Below, piece after piece: positions 53,563 to 63,900 of a stretch of 64,000 bases of DNA. The notes beneath the pieces were generated by a model. The model did not search any database. It saw only the letters and a list, made by a program, of their open reading frames with translations, and was not told the origin of the DNA. Source of the DNA: Gracilaria domingensis (lineage: Eukaryota > Rhodophyta > Florideophyceae > Gracilariales > Gracilariaceae); the NCBI GenBank assembly GCA_022539475.1, contig VCMS01000020.1, positions 309,692-373,691 of the forward strand. The letters are read 5' to 3'. Made by a program: the position numbers and the translations under genes. Numbering within the stretch: position 1 is the first letter of the stretch; every line of letters begins with the position of its first letter.

Positions 53563-54375
53563 TCAAAGTAAAGCACCTTCATCTCCTTCCTCTACCTCCA
53601 CATCCGCGAATGATAGCGTAAGAAATTCTTTCCCATCATCATTCTCAACGGTTTCCTCCTCATCCTCAACAACATCCTCCCAGCTCCACTTCTCCTCGTA
53701 TCCAACAACACTGCTCCCTTTCCACACCGGCTTCGGAACCGTCCTGAACCCAACCCGTGTCCTCTTCTTACTATCCCCTTTTCCTTTCTTGTTCTCCACC
53801 TTCGGCTGAATTTCATCCTCTTCTACCCCCACAATCCTCGGTTGGATCGGCCTCTTCTCGCCAATCTTCCTCTTCAGACCTCTCTTCCTCACCAATTCTC
53901 CCTCCATCACCTTATCCGCCCCAAAACTATCCGTCGCCGGTACAAAGTCTCTCGCATCCTCGTCCTCGCTTCCGATCCACACTCCTACCCCAACGCCGTT
54001 CACGATCTTCGTCTTCGGCGCCGGAGTTACCGGCGTTCCCTCCACACCCCCTACTTCGCCCTTCTTCCTCCCATTCACCTCCTTCGAGCTCCCCTCCAGA
54101 TTCTCAATGCGTTTTATCATCTTCTTCTGCTCCTCTTTCATCCCGCTCAGTTCCCTTACCACGAACCCTGTCACCTTCTTCGTCAGTCGAGCCACGTCCT
54201 CTCCCATGCGCGTCCTCATCGCTCCGGCACACCCCAGCACTGCAGTGGCCCACCAGTCCAGCTCGTCCTTTTCTTCCTCCTCCTCGAACACACTCTTTAA
54301 CTTCTTGTGCGACCGTACCCCTTCGTCCGACTCCCACGGCCACCTAATGTTCGAACGCGAATCTTCATCGCTCAT
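53563..54375 (-). CDS. Charged coiled-coil protein of unknown function
   Basis: ATG at 54375 gives 270 residues (MSDEDSRSNIRWPWESDEGV). An acidic start is followed by EEEEEKDELDWWATAVLGCAG. A predicted coiled coil spans about residues 58-95 (ARLTKKVTGFVVRELSGMKE, EQKKMIKRIENLEG). Next come Gly/Val-rich linkers, a basic patch (VRKRGLKRKIGEKR, KKGKGDSKKRTR) and an acidic tail. The patchwork of acidic and basic segments suggests a nuclear or nucleic-acid-associated adaptor. Purine-rich coding composition matches the oxygenase gene at 56.7-60.3 kb, so I suspect they belong to one element. No family is recognised. Confidence 0.6.
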   Translation of the reverse strand: MSDEDSRSNIRWPWESDEGVRSHKKLKSVFEEEEEKDELDWWATAVLGCAGAMRTRMGEDVARLTKKVTGFVVRELSGMKEEQKKMIKRIENLEGSSKEVNGRKKGEVGGVEGTPVTPAPKTKIVNGVGVGVWIGSEDEDARDFVPATDSFGADKVMEGELVRKRGLKRKIGEKRPIQPRIVGVEEDEIQPKVENKKGKGDSKKRTRVGFRTVPKPVWKGSSVVGYEEKWSWEDVVEDEEETVENDDGKEFLTLSFADVEVEEGDEGALL

Positions 54376-55012
54376 GGTCGCGTTGGTAGAAGATCTGGTA
54401 AAAGAGCAAAAGGGATATCGAAAGAGAAATCAGGGAAGCCGAAAAGAACAGAACTCGCTGATCGCTCCTTCGCAAACCGATCACGGTGTACCAAGGGTAG
54501 ACGCTTTCGTCCCATGACACTGTAGTACCGCCGCACCCGCTCATATCCGTCCAACCTCTGCATCGCAATTATTTTCATATTTACTAGCACAATTCTTCAC
54601 TTTTGAACACTCTCTATGCTTCTCATTCTCCATGTTCTTCCAACCGTTGCGAGAAGGGCGTCCCTTTTCATACATGGTTCATGCCAGTAGTATATGAAAT
54701 GAAATCCTACCACTACCATCATATCATGATTCTTCCGTCCTTTTCATCGCCCTACATTTTACTCTTCATGTACTCCGTCTCTTCATGGCTTTTCCATCAC
54801 AGAAGCTAAGTTCGCCACTCGTTTATGAACACCTTCTTCACTTCAAATTTACAAGCCTCAAAGGAAACAAAACATAGATATAGCTCCTTCGATACACCTT
54901 TTTATAGGTAATATCTGCTCGTTTCGTTCTCAATAAATATATCTTCTCCTCGCCCCTTCTTTCTTCATTTCTTCTCCTCTTTCCTACCTACTCACAGGCA
55001 GCAGAGCTCACA
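54376..55012. promoter_or_regulatory. Intergenic, pyrimidine-rich promoter/leader of the membrane gene
   Basis: An AATAAATATATC box at about 54931 is followed by a long CT-rich leader (TTTCTTCTCCTCTTTCC) up to the ATG at 55013. No other gene was seen. Confidence 0.4.
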
Positions 55013-56228
55013 ATGGCCTTCCAAAACACCCACAAGGTATCGCATGTACAGCTTCGCAACCAAACTGCTCTCATACCTATCCATCTCAACGCATTTCCCC
55101 ATAGGACATACATCACCTTTGACGACTGCCTTCAACTGAAGTACGACGTTGACACCGGGGAAGCCACGGTTCGAGGAGTCCAGACCCTTTTATCCCCCGA
55201 ACTGCTGGATGAACTCAGTGATGTTTATGACATACTTCACGAAGTTTTAATTCATGACCGAATCCTTGAACATCCTCCCTTCTTCCACACAATTGGGAAT
55301 CTTTCAGAGCTACCCAACTACATGTCAGAGGCTCGGTCTTATTCACATAATCCCCTGAACATGCTCTCGCTATCCTCTCTCTTGGCATTCTCCCTCTTCG
55401 TTTCAGTAGCCATAGGAGCTCTCTATGGGATTATAAAGCGTCTCACAACACACGCTCTTCTCTACGATCGCTCCTCCCGCCAAACACAACTGGCATTCAC
55501 CATCCTGTACAGCATGCTCGAAACTATGTTTCACATTATTCTGTTTGAATTGGCATTCTCTCTTCACGCCACAAGGTATGGTAGACTCGCATATGGTCTA
55601 ATGACTCCTTCGCACACATCCAGCACCGTTTCGGCACTGAGGAATAAATACCTCGGCATGGGCATCGGTGGGCTTATCGTCCTCAACCTCTCTATCTTCG
55701 TCACCTATCAGCTCCGTCCTCCTCCAATCGATGTCATGGATTCTCTCAAAACTGCATGTATTTCCTTCTTCCCCGGCGGTTTCTTCTTCGGCTTCTTCAC
55801 CATTCTCATCAACACATTTGGGATCTATTTCTCTACAAAACATAGTTCCGCTCTCCAATCGGGTGGTATACCGGAGAAGAGGGCTAAATCCGTACTGCCG
55901 TTGTATTCTAAACTCGTTCCGGAAAGCTTTGTTCCTTCAGGATTTCCTGCTTTCTATCAGACTTTTTCTGAACAGAGTGGTCCCAGTTTTCTTCGCACAC
56001 ACACTCTCCGAGTCTTTGGACCCCGAATCCTTTGGTTCGTACAGAGGTATCCCGCCCCTCCTCACAAACACCTTGTTCAATGTACTACTTGTATGCTCCG
56101 GAGTCGTCAAACACGCACCAAGAATCAACGCAAAGCGATACTTGTGCGCCATTGGTGAGCACCCTAGACCCCCGACACAACATCTACTGCCTTCTGGCGG
56201 ACGTATTCACCAAGTGCGAGACAAGTAG
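55013..56228 (+). CDS. Multi-pass membrane protein of unknown function (one frame slip)
   Basis: ATG at 55013 (ACAATGGCC). The first ~120 residues are soluble. Membrane segments follow at LSLSSLLAFSLFVSVAIGAL, TILYSMLETMFHIILFELAF, GMGIGGLIVLNLSIFVTYQL and FFPGGFFFGFFTILINTFGI. In a CACACACAC run at 55996-56004 the frame must change to reach the only plausible continuation: SESLDPESFGSYRGIPPLLT, then TNTLFNVLLVCSGVVKHAPR, a fifth hydrophobic segment, ending at 56228. One missing CA unit explains this. Without the change the frame ends at 56158 in basic, non-membrane sequence. The product would be ~405 residues. Confidence 0.6.
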
Positions 56229-56481
56229 TATACGAACATAAGTACATAACTGATACATGTTTCAACTAAACAGAATTTCTTCTCTACAAACATAGTTCCC
56301 ACTTGTTCATGACGCTCTCCAGGATTGAAGTGTTTGGTATGGTATCCTATCCTACCCTTCAATCTTGGGTAGAGTCGTCGCTTCCACAATTCTTAAACTT
56401 TCTCTCGATTCACAACATCATTTACTTCGAAACTATATTCGACACATAGATTACTACAAAGTTTCATCACATATTCACTCA

Positions 56482-56712
56482 GTCCTCTTCGCCATCCTCA
56501 AGATCGTTTTCAATCTCCTCCACTTCATAATTCTCATCTTCGTCATCTTCTTCATACTGTTCTTCCCCTTCCTCTACTATCACCTCATCATTCTCCTCCT
56601 CCAAATTCGACGGTTCCGGATTCTTCCTCTTCTCCTTCATACTAACCAGGTCTTCATCCTCCTTGAACTGAGGTCGAAAGTGTGGGTTAAGGTGTACCGC
56701 ATCCGGGAGGTT
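56482..56712 (-). other. In-frame acidic coding extension beyond the oxygenase stop
   Basis: After the TAA at 56713-56715 the same minus-strand frame stays open for 77 codons to a TGA at 56479-56481. It encodes NPHFRPQFKEDEDLVSMKEK, then a strongly acidic tail (VEEGEEQYEEDDEDENYEVE). The composition is coding-like and not random. Either the TAA is a recent nonsense mutation, or it is read through, or it is a sequence error. Confidence 0.6.
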
Positions 56713-59700
56713 TTATTTCTCAGGTACCATGTACATGTGGTAACGAAACAAGGGAATCTCGGGGAATCTTCCATCCTCATTTGAAGCGCCGGCATGGAAC
56801 ACATCACCTCTTCCAATAAATATAGACTTAGGCGGAACGAAAAACTTCCTCACAAACATCCCCCGTGCCAAACCTTCAAATACCTTGGGAGTAACTGCGT
56901 AGTCTGTATGAGACCCTTCACATACCCAAATTGGAAACGACACACTTCCGGACACCATCATAAAGTACCCCGGGTTCTTCTTCTCTTCCAGCTTATCCTC
57001 ATTCGCCAAGGTCGGGAAATCCGTATGTAACTGCTGCCGCTTGCATCCAACTGCAGTGCATAACACCCTCCCCCCCGTCTTCGGCGCATACATCCTCTCG
57101 TTTTCCACCCTATTATCTTGTAAACCCATTAAAGCACATATCTGTCCCAGTCGGGCATCCAGTAAAGCTCTCTTCTTCACAAGCACATGTCTTTCTACGG
57201 CTGCCTCCATGTCATCCACTATGCCTCTTCTCGTAGTCATGTACCTCCCACCATCTGCGTTGATGATCGGTATCCATGTGGTTCCGTTCTCTGGTATCCT
57301 AAGGTCTGGAGCCCTCTCGAAGTTCCTTCGGAAGAAGTCCAGTAATTCCACACTAACATCCCCGTCAATGAGCTTGCTCAAACTCTCTGTCAGCTTCACC
57401 AACTCTCCATCTGATGCAAAGCCGTCCAGAATACAGAAACCTCTGTCTCGAAGCTCGACGTTCTTCTTCACAAAATAGACATACGCAAGAGAGTCGTTCT
57501 TCAGTGCATCCCCCCATAACGTCTTCTCGTCGACCTCCATGCCTCCCATTGCCGCGTTCAGGAGTTTATGGCCATGATACGCTGCATGCCAAAAGACTGC
57601 ATGGTGCACACTTTCAAAGTCCTTGGGCTCCAACAAGTGGCCTCGGTGTTGCTTCTGGAGATGTATCGCATCCATCCACGGGTACACAGATTTAATGACA
57701 TTCTCCACTCCAGTCGGCCACTTGCTTGGTAAGGTCTTCACCAACTTTAGCCACGAATCGTCACCTTCATATGCTACTTCTTCAGCTTTCTTCAGACCTG
57801 GCGCCAACACCTGCGGTACTGTGTCATCGAACGGGTCAGTGTCCTCTGCCTGTGAGACCACAATTGGTACTCCATCTGAGTCTGTGTCGCTGCCAATGGA
57901 TATCTGATGACTTTTCAACAAGTTTCTCACCCCCTTCGCACCAAGACTCCGCAGATGACTGATAACTTCATCCTGAACAGATTGAATACCCTCCGTCCTT
58001 GACTTCTTCCGTTGATTAGGGTTCACGTCTCTCATTGCATTCCTTCGTCGACGGCTTCGTCTTGAACTCCTCATGCTTCTTGTCTTCGATGGCATCTTCT
58101 CTTCACTTTCTACATCAGAGTCCTTAGAGCCCTTGCGCACTGGCGCTTTGGCCTTCCTACTTGCCGAACGTGTGGCCATTCTCTGCGTTGTAGACTCGTC
58201 TACCGCTTTGGTCTCAGACTGTGGTTCAGTCGGCGTAGTACCAGTGGCAGGTTTCAACATATCCACCCCTAAACTCTTTGCCAGCTTATCACGAGCAATC
58301 CAGACTCTTCTCGAAATCCTTCCTTCCCAGAGCTTCTTATTCGAAGGTACTTCAATTCGTGCTGCCTGTGTTGCAAGGTACTCACGAACGGTGCGCATTT
58401 CAAACTTTGTCACTTCCACCTTCATGGCATACGCTTCTTCCAATGTAACTTTCTTCTTCTTCGAAAGCTCCTCTGCCAAAGATTGAAGCCTCCTGCAGCA
58501 GATAAAGAAGTATTTGCGTATGTCTTCAAAACGACCGGTCAGTTGCGACACTCGCCTCCTGGAAAAGTATGCAACCAGAGCGTCGAGCGTGAAGTGGGTT
58601 GTATGCTCATCCATGGTAAAGAATTCTTCACTTGATATACAAGAAATTCCAATCTCATGGTAGTCCTCACAAATCCGCTCCAAATGTTCCAGCAATCCAG
58701 AACTTCTCGCCACCTTCAACCCCATCTCTGCAAATCTGGCCAAATGCTTGATATTGTACTGGCCAATGATACCGAAAACACTTAGTGCACCTGCGACAGA
58801 GGTCCTCGTCATCTTGCTCAAGTCCTTCTTCTCTTCCTCAACCAGGACCGTTATAAATGACACAATAGAATGCACCTTGTCAGCAAAACCCATAAGACGA
58901 GCTTGCTTCAATCCATCGTTTAGCACATTGCCAAGGCTCAAGATTTCCCTCGTGGTCATCTTCTGTCCATCTTTTCTCTTCCACAGCGAAACAGAAAGAC
59001 CTCCACATAGATTCCTAATGTTGGGCATAGATTCACAGAGCTCTTTGAGTGCTACATGACGATGAGCTTCATCAATCAGCACACAATTCACTTTCAAGCG
59101 ATTGTTCTGCACTATGTCCTTCTCGGACACATCCTGAGACATAACAGCAACGCTCATGGTCCCAAGTGCCTGTAAGAAGCTTTTGCGTCCAATCTCTTCT
59201 TTCAGAGCCTCTACATGATTCCGGAACAACCCTCTCACAGTCATTTCCGGAACTTGAATGAGCTCAATATCGATTTCAACAGACACATACTCGTAATGAT
59301 CTAACTCAAATACCAAACTCGCATAACTCGTATCGACATCATCAGGAGGTATCACATCACCTTCATCAAAGAGTTCATTGACGTTGCTTCCAAGGCTTTC
59401 CTTCACTAGAACCACGTCTTCGTCTTCGTCTTTATCCACGTCAATCACTTCCATTGTCACTCCACTGCGATTTCCAGCCTGAATAATAGCTTCCGCAGTG
59501 CTGTTCCTCGATGCTCCAGACTGCACAATCGTAGCAGTTTGTTTACGAAATGCCGATACAGCACTCTCTGGGGTCGTGGTCATCTTGAATTCTTGCATCT
59601 GCTTTCCACCACCATGAACGTTCGATGATGTTTTCAGCTTTGGTACTGGCGCTTGTTTCCCGCCTTGGGGTTTTTTAGCATTCGACGGGGTTTTCACATG

Positions 59701-60327
59701 AGCCACTTTCATCGGTATTCGCTTTCGGGCACTGGATGGAGTTTTAGGTTCTACCACTCGCACCCGTTTCCAAGCAGTATTCGATGGCTCCTCAGGGGCG
59801 ACGAATTTGGAACTCGGAGCACCCTTGTCCCCTTCATCAGCGCTTACGACGTCACCCACCTTAGACATTAAGTTCAGGTCCCAGGCGTAGAAACCGGGCC
59901 TGTTCATGTCCTTCAAAGTCTTCGGAACAGAATCTTCATCGGTACACTTAAAGGGATAGGGATAGGGAGTGTCAAGCTCATGAGATATCTTCGCTCGCCA
60001 TATACCAACTACATCTTCCCCTGGTTTTCCCTGCAGAGCATGTCCATGCATTTCCCTTCTGAACGTTGTCTTCCCTCCACCAGCGACCGCTTCAACGAGA
60101 ACAGCTTTCCCAATCGCTGCTTTGTTCCCTCCTGCCCCTCCCAACAACAAGGTCACTTCTTCGCCTGGTGCGGGCTTCGACTTCATAGCTGTGGATGCGT
60201 TCCCCGTGGCTGCGTTCGGTTCAGCAGTTTTGGTCCCGCTTCGAAGTTGTGGTGCCATGGTTCGTCGAGGCTTTCTCACCTTTCGAGAGCGTCTCATTTG
60301 ACCCTTTCCCAGTCCCCTCATATCCAT
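56713..60327 (-). CDS. Large protein: helicase-like P-loop motifs plus C-terminal 2OG-Fe(II) oxygenase
   Basis: First ATG at 60327 (MDMRGLGKGQMRRSRKVRKP) gives 1204 residues; the frame is open 44 codons further upstream without ATG. VEAVAGGGKTTF (~79-90) resembles the superfamily-1 helicase Walker A box, and VNCVLIDEAH (~414-422) a Walker B/DEAH box. Repeated KTPSSARKR-like basic segments lie between. A second basic, nuclear-signal-like block (RSMRSSRRSRRRRN) precedes the oxygenase. The oxygenase spans ~960-1204: GFCILDGFASDGELVKLTES, the iron ligands in QQLHTDFP (His1101, Asp1103) and GRGDVFHAGAS (His1178), and an Arg in FRYHMYMVP (~1195) for 2-oxoglutarate. EVIDVDKDEDED resembles a SUMO-interacting motif. 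The substrate is unknown; nucleic acid is inferred from context. Confidence 0.75.
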   Translation of the reverse strand: MDMRGLGKGQMRRSRKVRKPRRTMAPQLRSGTKTAEPNAATGNASTAMKSKPAPGEEVTLLLGGAGGNKAAIGKAVLVEAVAGGGKTTFRREMHGHALQGKPGEDVVGIWRAKISHELDTPYPYPFKCTDEDSVPKTLKDMNRPGFYAWDLNLMSKVGDVVSADEGDKGAPSSKFVAPEEPSNTAWKRVRVVEPKTPSSARKRIPMKVAHVKTPSNAKKPQGGKQAPVPKLKTSSNVHGGGKQMQEFKMTTTPESAVSAFRKQTATIVQSGASRNSTAEAIIQAGNRSGVTMEVIDVDKDEDEDVVLVKESLGSNVNELFDEGDVIPPDDVDTSYASLVFELDHYEYVSVEIDIELIQVPEMTVRGLFRNHVEALKEEIGRKSFLQALGTMSVAVMSQDVSEKDIVQNNRLKVNCVLIDEAHRHVALKELCESMPNIRNLCGGLSVSLWKRKDGQKMTTREILSLGNVLNDGLKQARLMGFADKVHSIVSFITVLVEEEKKDLSKMTRTSVAGALSVFGIIGQYNIKHLARFAEMGLKVARSSGLLEHLERICEDYHEIGISCISSEEFFTMDEHTTHFTLDALVAYFSRRRVSQLTGRFEDIRKYFFICCRRLQSLAEELSKKKKVTLEEAYAMKVEVTKFEMRTVREYLATQAARIEVPSNKKLWEGRISRRVWIARDKLAKSLGVDMLKPATGTTPTEPQSETKAVDESTTQRMATRSASRKAKAPVRKGSKDSDVESEEKMPSKTRSMRSSRRSRRRRNAMRDVNPNQRKKSRTEGIQSVQDEVISHLRSLGAKGVRNLLKSHQISIGSDTDSDGVPIVVSQAEDTDPFDDTVPQVLAPGLKKAEEVAYEGDDSWLKLVKTLPSKWPTGVENVIKSVYPWMDAIHLQKQHRGHLLEPKDFESVHHAVFWHAAYHGHKLLNAAMGGMEVDEKTLWGDALKNDSLAYVYFVKKNVELRDRGFCILDGFASDGELVKLTESLSKLIDGDVSVELLDFFRRNFERAPDLRIPENGTTWIPIINADGGRYMTTRRGIVDDMEAAVERHVLVKKRALLDARLGQICALMGLQDNRVENERMYAPKTGGRVLCTAVGCKRQQLHTDFPTLANEDKLEEKKNPGYFMMVSGSVSFPIWVCEGSHTDYAVTPKVFEGLARGMFVRKFFVPPKSIFIGRGDVFHAGASNEDGRFPEIPLFRYHMYMVPEK

Positions 60328-60516
60328 TATATGGTGCCAGTGTGTGTGATATACACGAGTCCTGGTGTTCTTCAAATCGTACGTTTGCTCCCGTGAAGTT
60401 GCAACTGCTCGTGTTCGAATCTCCACCCTTTCTCGCGTGAGCACAATGGACGCAACCACTCACGTTCAAAACGGCTGAAATGCCCACGTGAGCAGTGTGG
60501 GTACAGTTCCTGATGG

Positions 60517-60524
60517 TTATAAAT
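60517..60524 (-). promoter_or_regulatory. Possible TATA box of the oxygenase gene
   Basis: ATTTATAA on the minus strand, 190 bases upstream of the ATG at 60327 and just outside one arm of the large palindrome. Confidence 0.3.
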
Positions 60525-60577
60525 GGTTGGATCAATGTCCGATTCCGTCCTGGTTGACCACTGTCCCCGCCTTTCAT

Positions 60578-60713
60578 CATCTTTGAACATCGCCCGAGCG
60601 CCGTGTGGGAACCGCAGTTCGCCCAGTTCATAGCCGAGATCATAGCTATGATCTCGGCTATGAACTGGGCGAACCGCGGTTCCCACACGGCGCTCGGGCG
60701 ATGTTCAAAGATG
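60578..60713. repeat. 136-bp near-perfect palindrome, no spacer
   Basis: Arms 60578-60645 and 60646-60713 are complementary over 68 bases with one mismatch (60616 against 60675). The centre is CATAG|CTATG. Each arm begins CATCTTTGAACATCGCCCGA and contains CGCCGTGTGGGAACCGC. It lies between the divergent oxygenase and methyltransferase genes, flanked by a TATA-like box on each side. Palindromes of this length without a spacer are normally unstable in genomes. That points to recent origin or a function as an origin, terminus, resolution site or bidirectional regulatory hairpin. Confidence 0.95.
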
Positions 60714-60754
60714 TACGAACCCAGTGTTTTCTACGTTGATTTTACATACTAGAC

Positions 60755-60760
60755 ATATAA
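60755..60760 (+). promoter_or_regulatory. Possible TATA box of the methyltransferase fusion gene
   Basis: ACATATAATGC at 60753-60763, about 235 bases before the ATG at 60994 and 40 bases beyond the right arm of the palindrome. A pyrimidine-rich leader follows. Confidence 0.3.
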
Positions 60761-60993
60761 TGCACTGCACATACTGAGGTGCCCCACCGGTTTGATGTGT
60801 TTAGATCCCACTCTCGCCTCTCTATTTCATTACCCGCTCAGTTCTCGGTAATCCGTCGCAACCGCGCTCTCCACCATTGTTTCCGACGCTTCCCGACGTT
60901 TCCGACGCTTCCCACCCATTTAAACATCTCCGAAACTTCTACCGTTTCACAATACTCGTTTACTTCGCGTCCTTTCCGATTCTCAGTTCTTAC

Positions 60994-63900
60994 ATGGCGT
61001 CCACCGGAAATGACGCTCCTCGGACTGTTAAGCAGAGTGTGCTGGCCGATGAGAACCACGGCACGGTATCCTCTAGCGCATCCTCTAGCGCGTCGTTCGA
61101 TTCAGCCAGGATGGCAACGCGTTTCTTGAAATGTTGGGGGTTGTTCATTGAGTTGCGAGATGCGTATGCCGCTTCAAGAAGTGGTACTGGTAATCCGCGT
61201 GAAGTTGGGTACACGGAAGTTGTAGAATACGCTGTATCAAACCGTGAACACCTGGCATGTGCACGAGAGTTCATCACCACTGCGGTCAAGGGTCCTTTCC
61301 AAAACTACTCCGCAAAAGAACTCACGAAGATCTGTCTGGACGTGCGTTTTCTGAGCAGGGTCTACAAATATACGCGTATCACTGATCTAGACGACGAGAA
61401 TTCTGATCGGCGCGTGAGAGATTTGTTTACCTGGAGTCTTGAAAAGGATTTCGACAACGGTAACTCGTTCATAGAACGGGCTTTCTGGAATGACTTTTTC
61501 AAACGACATGGTCCAGGCAGTAAGCAGACGAAGAGAACTACGTTCAGGATTGGGCCTCCCACTCGTTTTCAGCAGTTACTCTATCTCTCTTTCGTGAAGC
61601 ATATAACTTCGGAGAGAAATCTCCCAGCGGCGAAGAGAGGAAGGACCGGGAAGGGAACCCATAGAGCTGTGCAGTTCGTCGACGACTACATAGCTTCGAA
61701 TGAAACGCACGGGAGACGGATGGCACATGCAGTGCAAACAATTTGTAAGGGATGGGATTTCTTTGCCTCAACCTTAGGCTTTGGTGATGGTGAGCAGATG
61801 TTGCTGCCATACCTGCTTGTAGAAAAGAAGTCGCTTGGGTTCCATGTCATTGAATCCCGCTCTGTTGGGTACAGTCCGGAGTCAGCTTTTCATACGTTGG
61901 GGGAAGAACTGAAACCCACGTTGGATGTGAACGACACCGTTTCTTGGGTTCATACTCTTCCCGATACTATCGACGCCAACTTACGGGAGTTGGCAAAGGA
62001 ATTCTTGGCAGATTTCAGCAAGATTGTGTTGAATGGCTTCCTATACAAAATGTCCCCAACGTCAAGATGGAATTTGTTGGAAAGCTTCAGACCTGGCCGC
62101 CCCGCACGAGTACCACCCCGTTTCAATGTATTCTACGAAGAGTACGTGTCTCCTATTCATCAAGCGATGTCTGTACATAACTTCCAACCATCTCGACTTA
62201 TCCCAAGGGCCGCTCCTTCAGGGCAGGATGGAGGAAGTAATACCGTCACGGTTAAGGTTGAGGACTCGATACAGATTCCGAGCTCCTCCAAGAGGAACGC
62301 CGCAGGGAAAAGCTCAGTTAACTCCGATGTCATCGTCATCCTCGATAGCGACAATGAAGAAGGTGATACACCTGGTGCCTCTGTTGGGGCGAAAGATAAC
62401 GTTCAAGATGGGGTTCTCCCCCCTCATGACTTTGATGACACGCGCACGTTAAATGCTCTAGATGTGGTGCGAGAAAGCATGGAGAAGCAATTCTCAATGC
62501 ATTGTGTCGGATATGACGAACTGGTGGAGGACCATGGTACTATCTTCCATCGGATACATCTTTGGAAGGCAACGTTCAGTTCGTGCTCACAGACCCACCA
62601 TATGGCATCCGCGACAGCGAGTACGACGAATTGGCTGACGATGATATGGACAATACTGCGGACATCATGGCATCCATGCTTCGACCAGGAGGACATTTCG
62701 TTTTGTTCTGCAGTATCGACCAGTTTGAAGACTGGGAAGAGATTTTGCGAGAGCACAAGTCGGAGGACGCAAGCGGAAAGAAAACCGCATCATTCTTAGT
62801 GGATTCGACGCCCATGAACTTCATTCGTTCTCGTTCGAACCCCTTGAAGAACCCTGCGCGTAATACTACTCGCCTGTTTGGGGCGACGGAGTACGCCGTG
62901 CATGGCGTGAGGAATGGAAACCCGTACGCGGAACAGAAGGTAATGGTGAACTATCAGAACTTCAACTACGTTTCAGCTCGCTATCCTGGGCACTATTCTA
63001 TCATTGACCAGGTTCCAAATCTTACGCCTGGGGAGAGTCTCCGATGGAGAGTGAAGAGTGGTAGAAGAATTCGAACCGCGAAGGCTCGTCCAGAACAAAA
63101 GTCGAGGCAGCTACTGATGGAGCTGATAGCGAGGTTCTCGAATCCCGGGATGTTGTGGTTGATCTCTACTCCGGGACGTTCTCGTGCGCGCTGGCATGTA
63201 TGGATATTGAGGGGCCTCGGCGTTTCATGGATGTGAGCAAGATGAGCAGTGTTTCTCTCATGCCAAGCACAATGCTATTGTGCATTACGCAAGAAAGGTG
63301 TGGCGCAATGAATTGAAGATGAAGAACCGGTTACGAATGAGGTAGTTCAAGCGTCTTATTGGTGGATGCCAAAATTCCTGAACGCCGAAACGAAAGACTC
63401 GACCATCTGCGAAGCACCCCAAGGGATCCCATCTACCAATCTTCCATTCCATATATGTCGTATCCTATCCACCTATTGGAATGAACCTGGGCTTATCACT
63501 ACGCTCAGAGAAACCTTCCATGAGTAGCCATTGCCTTACAAGGAAGATGACTACGATGGACAGTCACAATTTACTCCTGTCGAGGCGAGATCGCTATGGC
63601 TGTGTGAGAAGTCGAATATACAACACAAGCGCAGCAATGAAATGAGTATTACGAGATAGGCGTTTTCCGCAAGGGAGGTTTATGGAACTTTTATGGGACC
63701 TGGGTGTATCCTGATCTAGCCGACCAATACCACACAGTTGACGTATGGAGACCGGAATGCTGGGGCCACTGCATCTCGGATTCAGGAGTATTGCATGCAA
63801 GTGAGGGTGAAGGGCAAATTTACAAAACTCTCCGCATATATGATACTGAAGTCAACGCTGGTCATGCCGCGATATTCCTGCTCCTTCTGTGTAGGCGCTA

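Noticed and set aside
53757..54347. Plus-strand Ser/Pro-rich frame opposite the coiled-coil gene
   Set aside because: Mirror of purine-rich coding on the minus strand; no domain and no start context.
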